From Pseudomonas sp. B21-056 (GTDB lineage Bacteria; Pseudomonadota; Gammaproteobacteria; Pseudomonadales; Pseudomonadaceae): a DNA stretch of 64,000 bases. This document shows positions 54,322 to 63,994 of this stretch, piece by piece. The stretch is taken from assembly GCF_026016325.1 (NCBI RefSeq), contig NZ_CP087203.1, positions 496,001 through 560,000 on the forward strand, written 5' to 3'. The notes under the pieces were generated by a model. The model was given only the letters and a program-made list of their open reading frames with translations. It did not search any database and was not told the origin of the DNA. The position numbers were made by a program, and so were the translations under genes. How positions within the stretch are numbered: the first letter of the stretch is position 1; each line of letters opens with the position of its first letter.

Positions 54322-54969
54322 TCAGATCGGGCAGGTCACGCCGGTCCCGCCAATGCCGCAATATCCCTCGGGATTCTTCGCCAGGTACTGCTGGTGGTAA
54401 GCCTCGGCATAGTAGAACGTCGGCGCTTCATCGATTTCGGTGGTGATTTCACCGAGGCCGGCCTTGGTCAGTTCAGCCTGGAACACCGCCTTGCTCTTCT
54501 TCGCCGCTTCCAGTTGTTCGGGTTTGGTGCAATAGATCACCGAGCGATACTGGGTGCCGATGTCGTTGCCCTGGCGCATGCCCTGGGTCGGGTTGTGCAG
54601 TTCCCAGAACATCGCCAGCAGTTCTTCGTAGCTGACCTTTTCCGGTTCGTAGACCACCAGCACGACTTCGCTGTGGCCGGTCAGGCCCGAGCAGACTTCT
54701 TCGTAGGTCGGGTTGGGAGTGAAGCCGCCGGCGTAGCCCACCGAGGTGCTGTAGACCCCATCACGTTGCCAGAAGCGACGTTCCGCCCCCCAGAAGCAGC
54801 CCAGGCCGAAAATCGCGAACTCTACGTTGCCCGGAAACGGGCCGAGCAGCGGGTTGCCGTTGACGAAGTGTTGATCCGGAACCTTGATCGGGGTTTCGCG
54901 GCCAGGCAGAGCTTGTTCTTGAGTAGGGAGCACGTTTTTGTTCACCAGAATTTCCGAGCGCAAGACCAT
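54322..54969 (-). CDS. msrA: Peptide-methionine (S)-S-oxide reductase MsrA
   Basis: A 215-residue repair enzyme. The catalytic Cys58 is in [37 protein letters not shown] and the C-terminal [13 protein letters not shown] with its recycling Cys residues complete the family pattern. It reduces methionine-S-sulfoxide in proteins. Two ATGs are adjacent (54972 and 54969); the second has the better distance to the AGGA ribosome-binding site and gives the usual MVLRSEILV start. Confidence 0.95.
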   Translation of the reverse strand: MVLRSEILVNKNVLPTQEQALPGRETPIKVPDQHFVNGNPLLGPFPGNVEFAIFGLGCFWGAERRFWQRDGVYSTSVGYAGGFTPNPTYEEVCSGLTGHSEVVLVVYEPEKVSYEELLAMFWELHNPTQGMRQGNDIGTQYRSVIYCTKPEQLEAAKKSKAVFQAELTKAGLGEITTEIDEAPTFYYAEAYHQQYLAKNPEGYCGIGGTGVTCPI

Positions 54970-55047
54970 CATCAGTCCTCTCAGTCAGATTGAGTTGAGC
55001 GAGTTCAAGCAATAAGACTGTCAGTGTGCCCGAGTGTTACAGCGCTG

Positions 55048-57741
55048 TCAGTCAATTGGACCGCGCGGGTAGCGCTTGAGCTTCTCGATCAGCTCCGCGC
55101 CGGGGATGGGCCGGTCGAACAGGTAGCCCTGGCCGACATCGCAGCGATGGCGGCGCAGGAACGTCAGTTGCTGGGCGGTTTCGATCCCCTCGGCCACCAC
55201 CTTGAGTTTCAGGTTGTGGGCCATGGCGATCACCGCGGAGGTGATCTCCATGTCGTCCTGGTTGTCCGGGATTTCATGGATGAAGCTGCGATCGATCTTG
55301 ATGATGTCGATCGGGAATTTCTTCAGGTAGCTCAGGGACGAGTAGCCGGTACCGAAGTCGTCCATGGCCAGGGTCAGGCCCAGGCGCTTGAGCTGGTCGA
55401 GTTGCAGGTGGGTGTCTTCGGTGGCTTCCAGCAGCAGGCCTTCGGTCAGCTCCAGCTCAAGCAGCCGTGAGGGCAGTTGTTCTTCCTTGAGGATGCTGGC
55501 GATCGAGGCGACCAGGTCCGGGTCGGAGAACTGCTTGGGTGACAGGTTGATCGCCACCTGCAGGTTGCCCAGGCCGGCGGCGGTCAGTTGCTTGCTCATG
55601 CGGCAGGCCTGGCGGGCGATCCATTTGCCGATAGGGATGATCAGCCCGGTTTCCTCGGCCACGCTGATGAACTGGTCCGGTCGGATCATGCCTTTTTCCG
55701 GATGATTCCAGCGCAGCAGCGCTTCCATCCCCAGCAGGCGGCCACTGCGCAGGCACAGCTTGGGCTGGTAGAACACGTCCAGCTCGTTCTGGGTCAGGGC
55801 GCGGCGCAGGTTGTTTTCCACGAACAGTTTGTAGCTGGCCTCGGCGTTCAGCGCTTCGGTGAAGACCTGGACCTGATGCTTGCCGTTGGCCTTGGCCTTG
55901 TGCAGGGCGAGCCCGGCGTTGCGCATCAGGGTCTGGGGGTCGCGGCCGTGCAGCGGCGCACAGGCCAGGCCCACGGAGCCGGTCACACTGATCAGTTGGT
56001 TGTCGACGAACATCGGCTTGTCGAGCGTCATCAGCAACTGGCTGGCGACCTGCTGCCCGGCCTCCAGATCGGAGTCGTCCAGCAGCACGGCGAATTCGTT
56101 ACTGGCGAAGCGCGCCAGGCTGCCGCCCGGGCTCAGGCTGTTGCGCAAGCGCCGGGCCAGGCTGATCAGCAGTTTGTCACCGGTCTGGTGGCCGAGGCTG
56201 TCGTTGATGCGCTTGAAGTTGTCGATGTCCACCAGCAGCAGGCTGATGGGCGAGTCGCTGTCCCGAGCGAAGCGTTCATCGAGGTTGCGAATGAACGCCG
56301 GGCGGTTGCCCAGGTTGGTCAGGTTGTCGGTGTAGGCCAGGCGTTCAATGCGCTGCTGGGCCAGTTTGGTCTGGGTAACGTCTTCGTAGATGCCGATGTA
56401 GTGGGTCAGTTCACGGTTGTCGCCGTAGACCTTGGAAATCGACAGCTGGCCCCAGTAGGGTTCCAGGTTCTTGCGCCGGCTCTTGAACTCGCCTTGCCAG
56501 CTATTGCTCTGGGCCAGGGCCGAGGGCGCGTCGAACAGCAGCTCGCTGAGGTTTTCCAGCGCCGGTAGTTCGGACAGACGCTGGCCGTGGACCTCTTCGG
56601 TGGTGTATTGGGTGATGGCGGTGAAGCTCGGGTTGACGTACTCCACCACGCCGTCGCAGTTGACCAGCAGGAACGCATTGGCGCTTTGCTCCACGGCACG
56701 CTGGAACAAGTGCAGGGCGCTGGTGGCGATGCGGCGGTTGTGGTTGTTGATGACCTGGGCAAACTGGTCCGCCAGTTCACCGGCAAAAGCGATCTCGTCC
56801 GACTGCCAGGCGCGGGTGGCGCCCACCTGTTCCAGGCACAGCACACCGACCACCTGACCGTCGATCCGCACGCTGGCGTCGAGCATGGCATTGACGTTGC
56901 GCGCACGCAGGCTTTCAACCAGTTCGCGGGTGCGTGGGTCGCGTAGCGCGTTATGAGCATCAATGGCGCGGCAGGTCTGCAGCGCTTCCATGTAGTCGGG
57001 ATACTCGTTGACGTCGATCACGTCCGGTCGAAAGTATTCCTGGGAGGCGCGGTTATAGGCGGAGATCGGTACCAGCTTGCTATCGTCCAGGTTCCAGATG
57101 CTGGCGCAATCGATCTGGTAGATGTCGCAGGCGCTGCGGGTGATGAGTTCGGCGGCTTCCAGCAGGGAATTGGTGGCGCTGTAGCGTTGGCGGGTCAGCA
57201 GCAGGATGAGGTCCTGTTGGGCGCGCACCCGGTCCAGATGCTGGAGTTGCTCTTGCTGGGCGCGCTGGTTCAGCTCCAGCGCAATCTGTAGGCGCGAGTT
57301 CTGGGTTTCCAGATCCAGGGCCGGCATCGAAGGCTCGTTTTGCAGCAGGCCGTCCACCGCCAGTAGATAGCCGCGCAGCAGGTGGCGATTGTGCTGTTTG
57401 TACGCTTCACCCATTTCCAGCAGGTTCATGGGGCCCTTGGCGGTGTGCAGCGTATAGCGGATCAGGTAGTGCGGGGCCTGGGCCAGTTGTTCTTGAATGG
57501 CATCATGCAGTTGATAGCGCGCTTCAGGCTCCATCAGGCTGGCATAGGGCGAGCTGACCAGCGAGCAGAGCTCCACTGCCGGCAGGCCGAAGTAACGTTC
57601 ACAGTTTGGATCGAGGAACAGCAGCGCCCAGCTCGCTTCATTCAGCCGCTCGAAACGCAGCATACCGAGCCGCGAGGGCACCGGTAACTGCGTCACTACC
57701 TCGGCCGCCATACGGCTGGCGGCATCGGGTTGGCTTTTCAT
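55048..57741 (-). CDS. dipA: DipA-like cyclic-di-GMP phosphodiesterase (GAF-PAS-GGDEF-EAL)
   Basis: An 897-residue signalling protein. An N-terminal PAS-like part and a coiled coil are followed by a GAF domain (about 195-345), a PAS domain (about 345-460), a GGDEF domain and an EAL domain. The GGDEF signature is ASNEF at residues 546-550, so cyclase activity is unlikely. The EAL domain has EALLRW at 673-678 and DDFGTGYSSLSYL, so it should hydrolyse c-di-GMP. Position next to msrA and near aceF matches the P. aeruginosa dispersion regulator DipA. Confidence 0.92.
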   Translation of the reverse strand: MKSQPDAASRMAAEVVTQLPVPSRLGMLRFERLNEASWALLFLDPNCERYFGLPAVELCSLVSSPYASLMEPEARYQLHDAIQEQLAQAPHYLIRYTLHTAKGPMNLLEMGEAYKQHNRHLLRGYLLAVDGLLQNEPSMPALDLETQNSRLQIALELNQRAQQEQLQHLDRVRAQQDLILLLTRQRYSATNSLLEAAELITRSACDIYQIDCASIWNLDDSKLVPISAYNRASQEYFRPDVIDVNEYPDYMEALQTCRAIDAHNALRDPRTRELVESLRARNVNAMLDASVRIDGQVVGVLCLEQVGATRAWQSDEIAFAGELADQFAQVINNHNRRIATSALHLFQRAVEQSANAFLLVNCDGVVEYVNPSFTAITQYTTEEVHGQRLSELPALENLSELLFDAPSALAQSNSWQGEFKSRRKNLEPYWGQLSISKVYGDNRELTHYIGIYEDVTQTKLAQQRIERLAYTDNLTNLGNRPAFIRNLDERFARDSDSPISLLLVDIDNFKRINDSLGHQTGDKLLISLARRLRNSLSPGGSLARFASNEFAVLLDDSDLEAGQQVASQLLMTLDKPMFVDNQLISVTGSVGLACAPLHGRDPQTLMRNAGLALHKAKANGKHQVQVFTEALNAEASYKLFVENNLRRALTQNELDVFYQPKLCLRSGRLLGMEALLRWNHPEKGMIRPDQFISVAEETGLIIPIGKWIARQACRMSKQLTAAGLGNLQVAINLSPKQFSDPDLVASIASILKEEQLPSRLLELELTEGLLLEATEDTHLQLDQLKRLGLTLAMDDFGTGYSSLSYLKKFPIDIIKIDRSFIHEIPDNQDDMEITSAVIAMAHNLKLKVVAEGIETAQQLTFLRRHRCDVGQGYLFDRPIPGAELIEKLKRYPRGPID

Positions 57742-57934
57742 GGGGAGACTCGCTTCGAGAATGCTGATCGCGCCGGGCTGACGCCCCTCGTTATCAAGGA
57801 TTGCCGCAAGGTTGCATCATTGCGACACCGACTGACAAGAGAGATGAAGGCTAAGTGCTATAAACCTTATCGGCCGACAAGCGGATTTCTCCAGTCGCCA
57901 GCCGATCAGAGGGCCTGGCGGGGGATACCGTTCG

Positions 57935-59314
57935 TCAGCGCAACGGGATCTCGACCACCTGCAAAGGGTAACCATCGCGGTCGTGAAAAGTCACGTGAAC
58001 ACTCTGGGCCGCGACATGCAGATGCGCGAAGTTATCCTGGCTGACTACCGTACTGGTCAGTTCATAGTGGTAGTCACCGTTTTCAGTCCGGGCCATGGGA
58101 GGCTCGAAAATAAAATCCGAGGCGCTGGCGTAAGGCAGCAGTTCACTGTTGCAGAACGGCGAGGCAACGAGGGTATGCACCTCGAAGTCGGGATCCTGGC
58201 TGTGACACAGTCGGCTGGTCATGGAGCCGTGGACGTCACCGGACACGAAAATCACGTTTTTAACCCCGTGGCGGCGAATGCATTCCAGCAGTCGCAGGCG
58301 TTGTTGCGGGAACGCCTGCCAGGCGTCGCCATCGTCGAGTTTGCTGTCGGGGTAGAACATGACGCTGGTGACGATGAATTTGACCCGGGCAGTGCTGCTC
58401 ACGAGCCATTCGAGCAATGACTGCTCCTGCTCGACATCCAGGATGCGCCGGTCGGCCATCGACAAGTTGCGTCGGGTCCGGCTGTCGGTGACGAACCATT
58501 CGATATCGCCGTGAGCGAACTGATACCAGTAGTGCGACAACGACCTGCTCAACAGGCCGTCGCTCGACAGTTCATGGGCCGGGCTATGGCTGGCTTGATA
58601 GAGGCCATAAGCACTCATGGCATTGGCGTAGAGAATGTCGTCATCGACGTGTTTGTTGGCCGGCCAGTTGTCTTCGATTTCATGGTCGTCGAGGATCATG
58701 TAAGTCGGTACGGCGGACATCAACTTGCTGATGTGAGGCTGGGAAAAGACAGTGCGGTATTTGAACAGAATGTCTTTATAGGTCCGGTCCGGGGCAACGA
58801 TGTTCAAATCGTCGAGATAAACCTGGTCTCCGGTCATCAGTACGCCGCTGATCGGCGGATCGGCCTGCTCCACGATGCGCTGGATGCCGGCGAACGTGCG
58901 GTCCCCGAGTTCGGGGGCTGAGGGGCTGCCGGCGGTGATTCGCAGGTAACGGCAAGACCCCACGATGTAAGCGCGAGGCGTGTTGGCTTCCGCGGCCGGC
59001 GTGCGCAATCGATGGATCTCCATGGGCCATTGCCGCGCCGGTTCCGGGACGGTGCTGTGAGGTGCACTGAACCAGCCGGCCTGATACTCATAGACGGTGC
59101 CGGCTTGCAGTCCCCTCAAAATGATTACATCGGTCATGTCGCGAAAGGCATGCAATTGAATGAAGTGCTCATTCGTCCAGCTCGCATCACCCTGGCGCCG
59201 GTAACGAAGTCCTGCGAATACCGGCTGCCTGGGGTCCTTGTCGCCGCGCAGGAATATGCGTGCGTGATCGGTGGTGGTGTGGCCGACAATCGGGCCGACG
59301 GTAGGTTTGAGCAT
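57935..59314 (-). CDS. PhoD-like alkaline phosphatase/phosphodiesterase family protein
   Basis: A 459-residue metallophosphoesterase. An N-terminal Ig-like domain (VGPIVGHTTTDHARIFLRG) leads into the metal-site motifs GDQVYLDD (about 180), ILDDHEIEDNW (about 215) and SGDVHGSM (about 375). No signal peptide or Tat motif is visible, so it may act in the cytoplasm or on a phosphodiester other than secreted PhoD substrates. I favour the ATG at 59314; 59326 and 59368 are in-frame alternatives. Its place between dipA and aceF is not part of the P. aeruginosa gene order as I remember it. Confidence 0.82.
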   Translation of the reverse strand: MLKPTVGPIVGHTTTDHARIFLRGDKDPRQPVFAGLRYRRQGDASWTNEHFIQLHAFRDMTDVIILRGLQAGTVYEYQAGWFSAPHSTVPEPARQWPMEIHRLRTPAAEANTPRAYIVGSCRYLRITAGSPSAPELGDRTFAGIQRIVEQADPPISGVLMTGDQVYLDDLNIVAPDRTYKDILFKYRTVFSQPHISKLMSAVPTYMILDDHEIEDNWPANKHVDDDILYANAMSAYGLYQASHSPAHELSSDGLLSRSLSHYWYQFAHGDIEWFVTDSRTRRNLSMADRRILDVEQEQSLLEWLVSSTARVKFIVTSVMFYPDSKLDDGDAWQAFPQQRLRLLECIRRHGVKNVIFVSGDVHGSMTSRLCHSQDPDFEVHTLVASPFCNSELLPYASASDFIFEPPMARTENGDYHYELTSTVVSQDNFAHLHVAAQSVHVTFHDRDGYPLQVVEIPLR

Positions 59315-59483
59315 GTTCGAGTCCATTCGAAAGTTCAGTGAGGTCTGGCGGTGTTGCGCCGAGGTCATGCTAATGCCCGATGCGCACTGAAGATTCGAAG
59401 GAGAGGGGACGGAGGTTGTGGGAAATGACTCTGCCGGATGTAGGAGTCAATCCGCTTTGCCCCCGGGCTGGTCGAATAGCAGG

Positions 59484-59511
59484 CAAAAAAAGCCCCGCCA
59501 TCGGCGGGGTT
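59484..59511 (-). terminator. Rho-independent terminator of the aceEF operon
   Basis: CCCCGCC (59493-59499) and GGCGGGG (59503-59509) form a tight stem with a 3-base loop. On the minus strand this is followed by a run of seven T (59491-59485). It lies about 70 bp past the aceF stop. Confidence 0.88.
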
Positions 59512-59550
59512 GAGGTACGAGCGTGGCGCTCGGAAAACAGCGGTTCGAAT

Positions 59551-59571
59551 GGCCCTCCGTGAAGGAGGGCC
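59551..59571. other. Perfect hairpin just past the aceF stop
   Basis: GGCCCTCC (59551-59558) pairs with GGAGGGCC (59564-59571) around a 5-base loop, 8 bp after the aceF stop on the minus strand. It has no T-run, so it may protect the 3' end of the mRNA ahead of the true terminator. Confidence 0.5.
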
Positions 59572-59578
59572 GTCCGGG

Positions 59579-61213
59579 TTACAGCAGGATGGTGCGGATA
59601 TCGCCCAGCAGGTCGCTCAGACGCTTGGTGAAGCGTGCGGCGGCGGCGCCGTTGATCACACGGTGATCGTAGGACAGCGACAGTGGCAGCATCAGCTTCG
59701 GCTGGAAGGCTTTACCGTCCCAGACCGGCTGGATAGTGGCCTTGGACACACCCAGGATCGCCACTTCCGGCGCGTTGACGATCGGCGTGAAGCCGGTGCC
59801 GCCAATATGGCCGAGGCTGGAGATCGTGAAGCAGGCGCCCTGCATGTCGTCTGCGGTGAGCTTCTTGTTCCGGGCTTTTTCGGCCAGGGCAGCCGCTTCG
59901 GCAGCCAGTTGCAGCAGGCTCTTCTGGTCGACGTTGCGGATGACCGGTACCAGCAGGCCTTCCGGGGTGTCGACGGCAAAGCCGATGTGCACGTATTTCT
60001 TGCGGATCACAGCCTTGCCGCTTGGCGCCAGGGAGCTGTTGAAGTCCGGCAGTTCCTTGAGCAGGTGCGCACAGGCCTTGAGCAACAGCGGCAGCACGGT
60101 CAGCTTCACGCCGGCCTTTTCCGCCACGGCTTTCTGCGCGACGCGGAAGGCTTCCAGCTCGGTGATGTCGGCCTGGTCGAACTGAGTCACGTGGGGAATG
60201 TTCAGCCAGCTGCGGTGCAGGCTCGACGCGCCGATCTGCATCAGGCGGGTCATGGCCACTTCTTCGGTTTCGCCGAAGCGGCTGAAGTCCACCGCCGGGA
60301 TCGGCGGGATGCCCGCGCCGCCGGTGGCGCCTTCGGCCGGTGCATTCTTGGCTTTCTGCATCATGGCCTTGACGTAGGCCTGCACGTCTTCCTTCAGCAC
60401 ACGACCGTGTGGGCCGCTCGGGCCGACGGCGGACAGCTCGACGCCGAACTCGCGGGCCAGCTGACGTACCGCTGGGCCGGCGTGCACCTTGGCGCCGCTT
60501 GGTGCAGGTGCGGCGACCGGGGCTGGCACAGCCTCGGCCTTGGCGGCGGGCGCGGCAGCCGGAGCCGGCGCGGCTTCAGCCTTGGCAGGTGCAGCAGCAG
60601 GTGCTGGAGCGGCAGGCGCGGCGGCGCCAGCCACTTTCAGTTTCAGGATCAGGTCACCGGTGCCGACTTCGTCTTCCAGCTTGATCTCGACGCTTTCCAC
60701 CACGCCGGCGGCCGGCGAAGGGATTTCCATGCTGGCCTTGTCGGATTCCAGGGTGATCAGCGACTGGTCGGCTTCGACGGTGTCGCCGACCTTGACCAGG
60801 ACTTCGATGATCTTGGCCTTGCCCGACGAGCCGATGTCCGGGACATGGATGTCCTGGACAGTGGCGGCGGCAGGCGCAGCGGCCGGAGCCGGAGCAGCTG
60901 CGGCAGCCGGAGCGGCGGCAGGCTTCTCAGCGGCAGCCGGGGCAGCCGCAGGCGCTGCAGCTTCAGGCGCCGCAGCGGCGCCCTCGACTTCCAGTTCCAG
61001 CAGTTCGTCGCCTTCTTTCAGGCGATCGCCCAGCTTCACTTTCAGGCTCTTGATGACCCCGGCCTTCGGCGCAGGCACTTCCATGCTGGCCTTGTCCGAT
61101 TCAAGCGTCAGGATGCTCTGGTCGGCTTCGATGCGGTCGCCGACCTTCACAAACAGTTCAATTACTTCACCTTCACCGCTGCCGATGTCAGGTACGCGAA
61201 TGAGTTCGCTCAC
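59579..61213 (-). CDS. aceF: Dihydrolipoyllysine acetyltransferase, E2 of pyruvate dehydrogenase (AceF)
   Basis: A 544-residue E2 core protein. Two lipoyl domains carry modified lysines at Lys41 and Lys159 (both in ESDKASME). They are joined by long Ala/Pro-rich linkers. The E1/E3-binding domain follows (HAGPAVRQLAREFGVELSAV, about 240-280), then the acetyltransferase catalytic domain with His517 and Asn521 in DHRVINGA. It transfers the acetyl group from lipoate to CoA. It lies 11 bp downstream of aceE in the same operon, and there is a terminator after it. Confidence 0.97.
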   Translation of the reverse strand: MSELIRVPDIGSGEGEVIELFVKVGDRIEADQSILTLESDKASMEVPAPKAGVIKSLKVKLGDRLKEGDELLELEVEGAAAAPEAAAPAAAPAAAEKPAAAPAAAAAPAPAAAPAAATVQDIHVPDIGSSGKAKIIEVLVKVGDTVEADQSLITLESDKASMEIPSPAAGVVESVEIKLEDEVGTGDLILKLKVAGAAAPAAPAPAAAPAKAEAAPAPAAAPAAKAEAVPAPVAAPAPSGAKVHAGPAVRQLAREFGVELSAVGPSGPHGRVLKEDVQAYVKAMMQKAKNAPAEGATGGAGIPPIPAVDFSRFGETEEVAMTRLMQIGASSLHRSWLNIPHVTQFDQADITELEAFRVAQKAVAEKAGVKLTVLPLLLKACAHLLKELPDFNSSLAPSGKAVIRKKYVHIGFAVDTPEGLLVPVIRNVDQKSLLQLAAEAAALAEKARNKKLTADDMQGACFTISSLGHIGGTGFTPIVNAPEVAILGVSKATIQPVWDGKAFQPKLMLPLSLSYDHRVINGAAAARFTKRLSDLLGDIRTILL

Positions 61214-61224
61214 GGAAATTCTCC

Positions 61225-63870
61225 TCAGCAGTCCAGTGGGTTGCGTTTTTCCGGATCGATGCCGAACTTGACGATGGCCTCGGCCACCACCTTCGGTTCG
61301 ATATCGCCACGGTCAGCCAGGGCTTCCAGGGCTGCCAACACAACGAACTTACGGTCGACTTCGAAGAAGTGACGCAGCTTCTTGCGGCTGTCGCTACGGC
61401 CGAAACCGTCGGTGCCCAGCACCTTGAATTCCTTGGATGGAACCCACTGGCGGATCTGCTCGGCGAACAGCTTCATGTAGTCGGTAGAAGCGATGACCGG
61501 ACCTTTACGGCCGTTCAGGCACTCTTCGACGTAGCTCAGCTTCGGCTTCTGGGCCGGGTGCAGGCGGTTGCTGCGCTCGACAGCCAGGCCGTCGCGACGC
61601 AGTTCGTTGAAGCTGGTAACGCTCCAGACGTCGGCGCCGACGTTGAACTCTTCACGCAGGATCTTCGCCGCTTCACGCACTTCACGCAGGATGGTGCCGG
61701 AGCCCATCAGCTGGACGTGGTGCGCCGCTTCGCGGGTGTCTTCCTCGAGCAGGTACATGCCCTTGACGATGCCTTCCTCGACACCCGCCGGCATGGCTGG
61801 CTGCTGGTAGGACTCGTTCATCACGGTGATGTAGTAGAAGACGTCCTGTTGCTCTTCGGTCATCTTCTTCATGCCGTCCTGGATGATCACCGCCAGCTCG
61901 TAGCCGTAGGTCGGATCATAGGTGCGGCAGTTCGGGATGGTCCCGGCCAGCATGTGGCTGTGGCCGTCTTCGTGCTGCAGGCCTTCGCCGTTCAGCGTGG
62001 TCCGGCCGGCGGTACCGCCGATCAGGAAGCCACGGGTGCGGCTGTCGCCGGCGGCCCAGGCCAGGTCGCCGATACGCTGGAAGCCGAACATCGAGTAGAA
62101 GATGTAGAACGGCAGCATCGGCTGGTTGTGGCTGGAGTACGAAGTACCGGCGGCAATGAAGGAGCTCATGGCGCCCGCTTCGTTGATGCCTTCCTCGAGG
62201 ATCTGGCCCTTCTTGTCTTCGCGGTAGAACATTACCTGGTCTTTATCGACTGGCTCGTAGAGCTGGCCGACGGACGAGTAGATGCCCAGTTGGCGGAACA
62301 TGCCTTCCATACCGAAGGTACGGGCTTCGTCCGGGATGATCGGAACGATGCGCGAGCCGATTTCCTTGTCCTTGACCAGTTGCGCGAGGATCCGCACGAA
62401 AGCCATGGTGGTGGAGATTTCGCGGTCGCCCGAACCGTCCAGGATCGCCTTGAGGGTTTCCAGTGGCGGGGTCGGAACGCTGAAGCTCTTGGCGCGACGC
62501 TGGGGTACGAAACCGCCCAGTGCGGCACGGCGCTCGGCCAGGTAACGGGCCTCGGCGCTGCCTTCTTCAGGCTTGAAGAACGGCAGGTTTTCCAGCTCGC
62601 TGTCTTTCACCGGAATGTCGAAGCGGTCGCGGAACAGCTTCAGGCTGTCGACATCGACCTTCTTGGTGTTGTGCGCGGTGTTCTTCGCTTCGCCGGCGCC
62701 GGTGCCATAACCCTTGATGGTCTTGGCCAGGATGACGGTTGGCTGTTCCTTGTGGTTGACCGCTTCGTGGTACGCCGCGTAGACCTTGTACGGATCGTGG
62801 CCGCCACGGTTGAGTTTCCAGATCTCGTCGTCGGACAGATCGGCAACCATCGCCTTGAGTTCAGGCGTGTTGAAGAAGTGCTCGCGGACGAACGCGCCGT
62901 CCTTGGCCTTGTAGTTCTGGTATTCGCCGTCGATGACTTCGTCCATGCGACGTTGCAGGATACCGTCGACGTCCTTGGCCAGCAGTGGGTCCCAGAAACG
63001 GCCCCAGATGACCTTGTTGACGTTCCACTGGGCGCCACGGAACACGCCTTCGAGTTCCTGGATGATCTTGCCGTTGCCGCGAACCGGGCCGTCGAGGCGC
63101 TGCAGGTTGCAGTTGATGACGAAGATCAGGTTGTCCAGCTTCTCGCGGCCGGCCAGGGAGATCGCACCCAGGGATTCCGGCTCGTCGCACTCGCCGTCAC
63201 CCATGAAGCACCAGACTTTCTGCTTGCCTGGCTGGATGAAGCCGCGGGCTTCCAGGTACTTCATGAAGCGCGCCTGGTAGATCGCCTGGATCGGGCCCAG
63301 ACCCATGGAAACGGTCGGGAACTGCCAGAAATCTGGCATCAGCCAAGGGTGCGGGTACGAGGACAGGCCGTTGCCGTCCACTTCCTGGCGGAAGTTGTTC
63401 ATCTGGTCTTCGGAGATACGACCTTCCATGAACGCACGGGCGTAGACGCCTGGCGATGCGTGACCCTGGAAGTAGATCAGGTCGCCGCCGTGTTCGTCGG
63501 TCGGGGCCTGGAAGAAGTAGTTGAAGCCGATGTCATACAGCGTCGCGCTGGAGGCGAAGCTGGAGATGTGACCGCCCAGGTCAGAATCTTTCAGGTTGGT
63601 GCGCATGACCATGGCCAACGCGTTCCAACGTACCAGCGAGCGAATGCGGCGTTCCATGAACAGGTCGCCAGGCATGCGTGCTTCGTGGGTAACGGGGATC
63701 GTGTTGCGGTACGGCGTGGTGATGGCGTAGGGCAGTTGCGAACCGCTGCGGGTCGCGAGTTCGCCCATACGGGTCATCAGATAATGAGCACGGTCTTCGC
63801 CTTCTTTGTCGAGAACCGATTCCAGGGCGTCCAGCCATTCCTGGGTTTCGACGGGATCGAGGTCTTGCAT
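61225..63870 (-). CDS. aceE: Pyruvate dehydrogenase E1 component, homodimeric type (AceE)
   Basis: An 881-residue thiamine-diphosphate enzyme. The cofactor motif is GDGECDEPESLGAISLAGRE with downstream NCNLQRLDGPVRGN. The N-terminal QEWLDALESVL helix region binds E2, and TIKGYGTGAGE and GTIPNCRTYDPTYGYELAVI are typical of the AceE family. It decarboxylates pyruvate and reductively acetylates the lipoyl domains of AceF. The ATG at 63870 has a GGAG seven bases upstream. Confidence 0.97.
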   Translation of the reverse strand: MQDLDPVETQEWLDALESVLDKEGEDRAHYLMTRMGELATRSGSQLPYAITTPYRNTIPVTHEARMPGDLFMERRIRSLVRWNALAMVMRTNLKDSDLGGHISSFASSATLYDIGFNYFFQAPTDEHGGDLIYFQGHASPGVYARAFMEGRISEDQMNNFRQEVDGNGLSSYPHPWLMPDFWQFPTVSMGLGPIQAIYQARFMKYLEARGFIQPGKQKVWCFMGDGECDEPESLGAISLAGREKLDNLIFVINCNLQRLDGPVRGNGKIIQELEGVFRGAQWNVNKVIWGRFWDPLLAKDVDGILQRRMDEVIDGEYQNYKAKDGAFVREHFFNTPELKAMVADLSDDEIWKLNRGGHDPYKVYAAYHEAVNHKEQPTVILAKTIKGYGTGAGEAKNTAHNTKKVDVDSLKLFRDRFDIPVKDSELENLPFFKPEEGSAEARYLAERRAALGGFVPQRRAKSFSVPTPPLETLKAILDGSGDREISTTMAFVRILAQLVKDKEIGSRIVPIIPDEARTFGMEGMFRQLGIYSSVGQLYEPVDKDQVMFYREDKKGQILEEGINEAGAMSSFIAAGTSYSSHNQPMLPFYIFYSMFGFQRIGDLAWAAGDSRTRGFLIGGTAGRTTLNGEGLQHEDGHSHMLAGTIPNCRTYDPTYGYELAVIIQDGMKKMTEEQQDVFYYITVMNESYQQPAMPAGVEEGIVKGMYLLEEDTREAAHHVQLMGSGTILREVREAAKILREEFNVGADVWSVTSFNELRRDGLAVERSNRLHPAQKPKLSYVEECLNGRKGPVIASTDYMKLFAEQIRQWVPSKEFKVLGTDGFGRSDSRKKLRHFFEVDRKFVVLAALEALADRGDIEPKVVAEAIVKFGIDPEKRNPLDC

Positions 63871-63979
63871 GGCTTGCTCCAGGGCGGAAAGGCTACCAGA
63901 ATCGGTTGCCTGAGTTTGCGACTGGCCTTGTGGGCAGACGGTATAAATTCTTGGATTGCCGAAGGTTGTTTCGGCGGCG

Positions 63980-63994
63980 TGTAGTTTTACTACA
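63980..63994. promoter_or_regulatory. Perfect 15-bp palindrome upstream of aceE
   Basis: TGTAGTTTTACTACA has 6-bp arms around three bases, centred about 117 bp before the aceE start. Its form resembles HexR-type sites (TGTAxT...AxTACA) of gammaproteobacteria. A role in controlling aceEF by central-carbon signals is an inference. The stretch between it and aceE shows no convincing -35/-10 pair. Confidence 0.5.

Noticed and set aside
55048..57741. Bifunctional diguanylate cyclase/phosphodiesterase activity
   Set aside because: The cyclase signature is ASNEF and lacks both catalytic glycines and the Asp, so only the phosphodiesterase side is supported.
59579..61213. Asn521 in DHRVINGA of AceF seen as a lost catalytic Asp
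   Set aside because: Asn at this place is, as far as I recall, normal in the E2p of Azotobacter and Pseudomonas, so it is not a defect.
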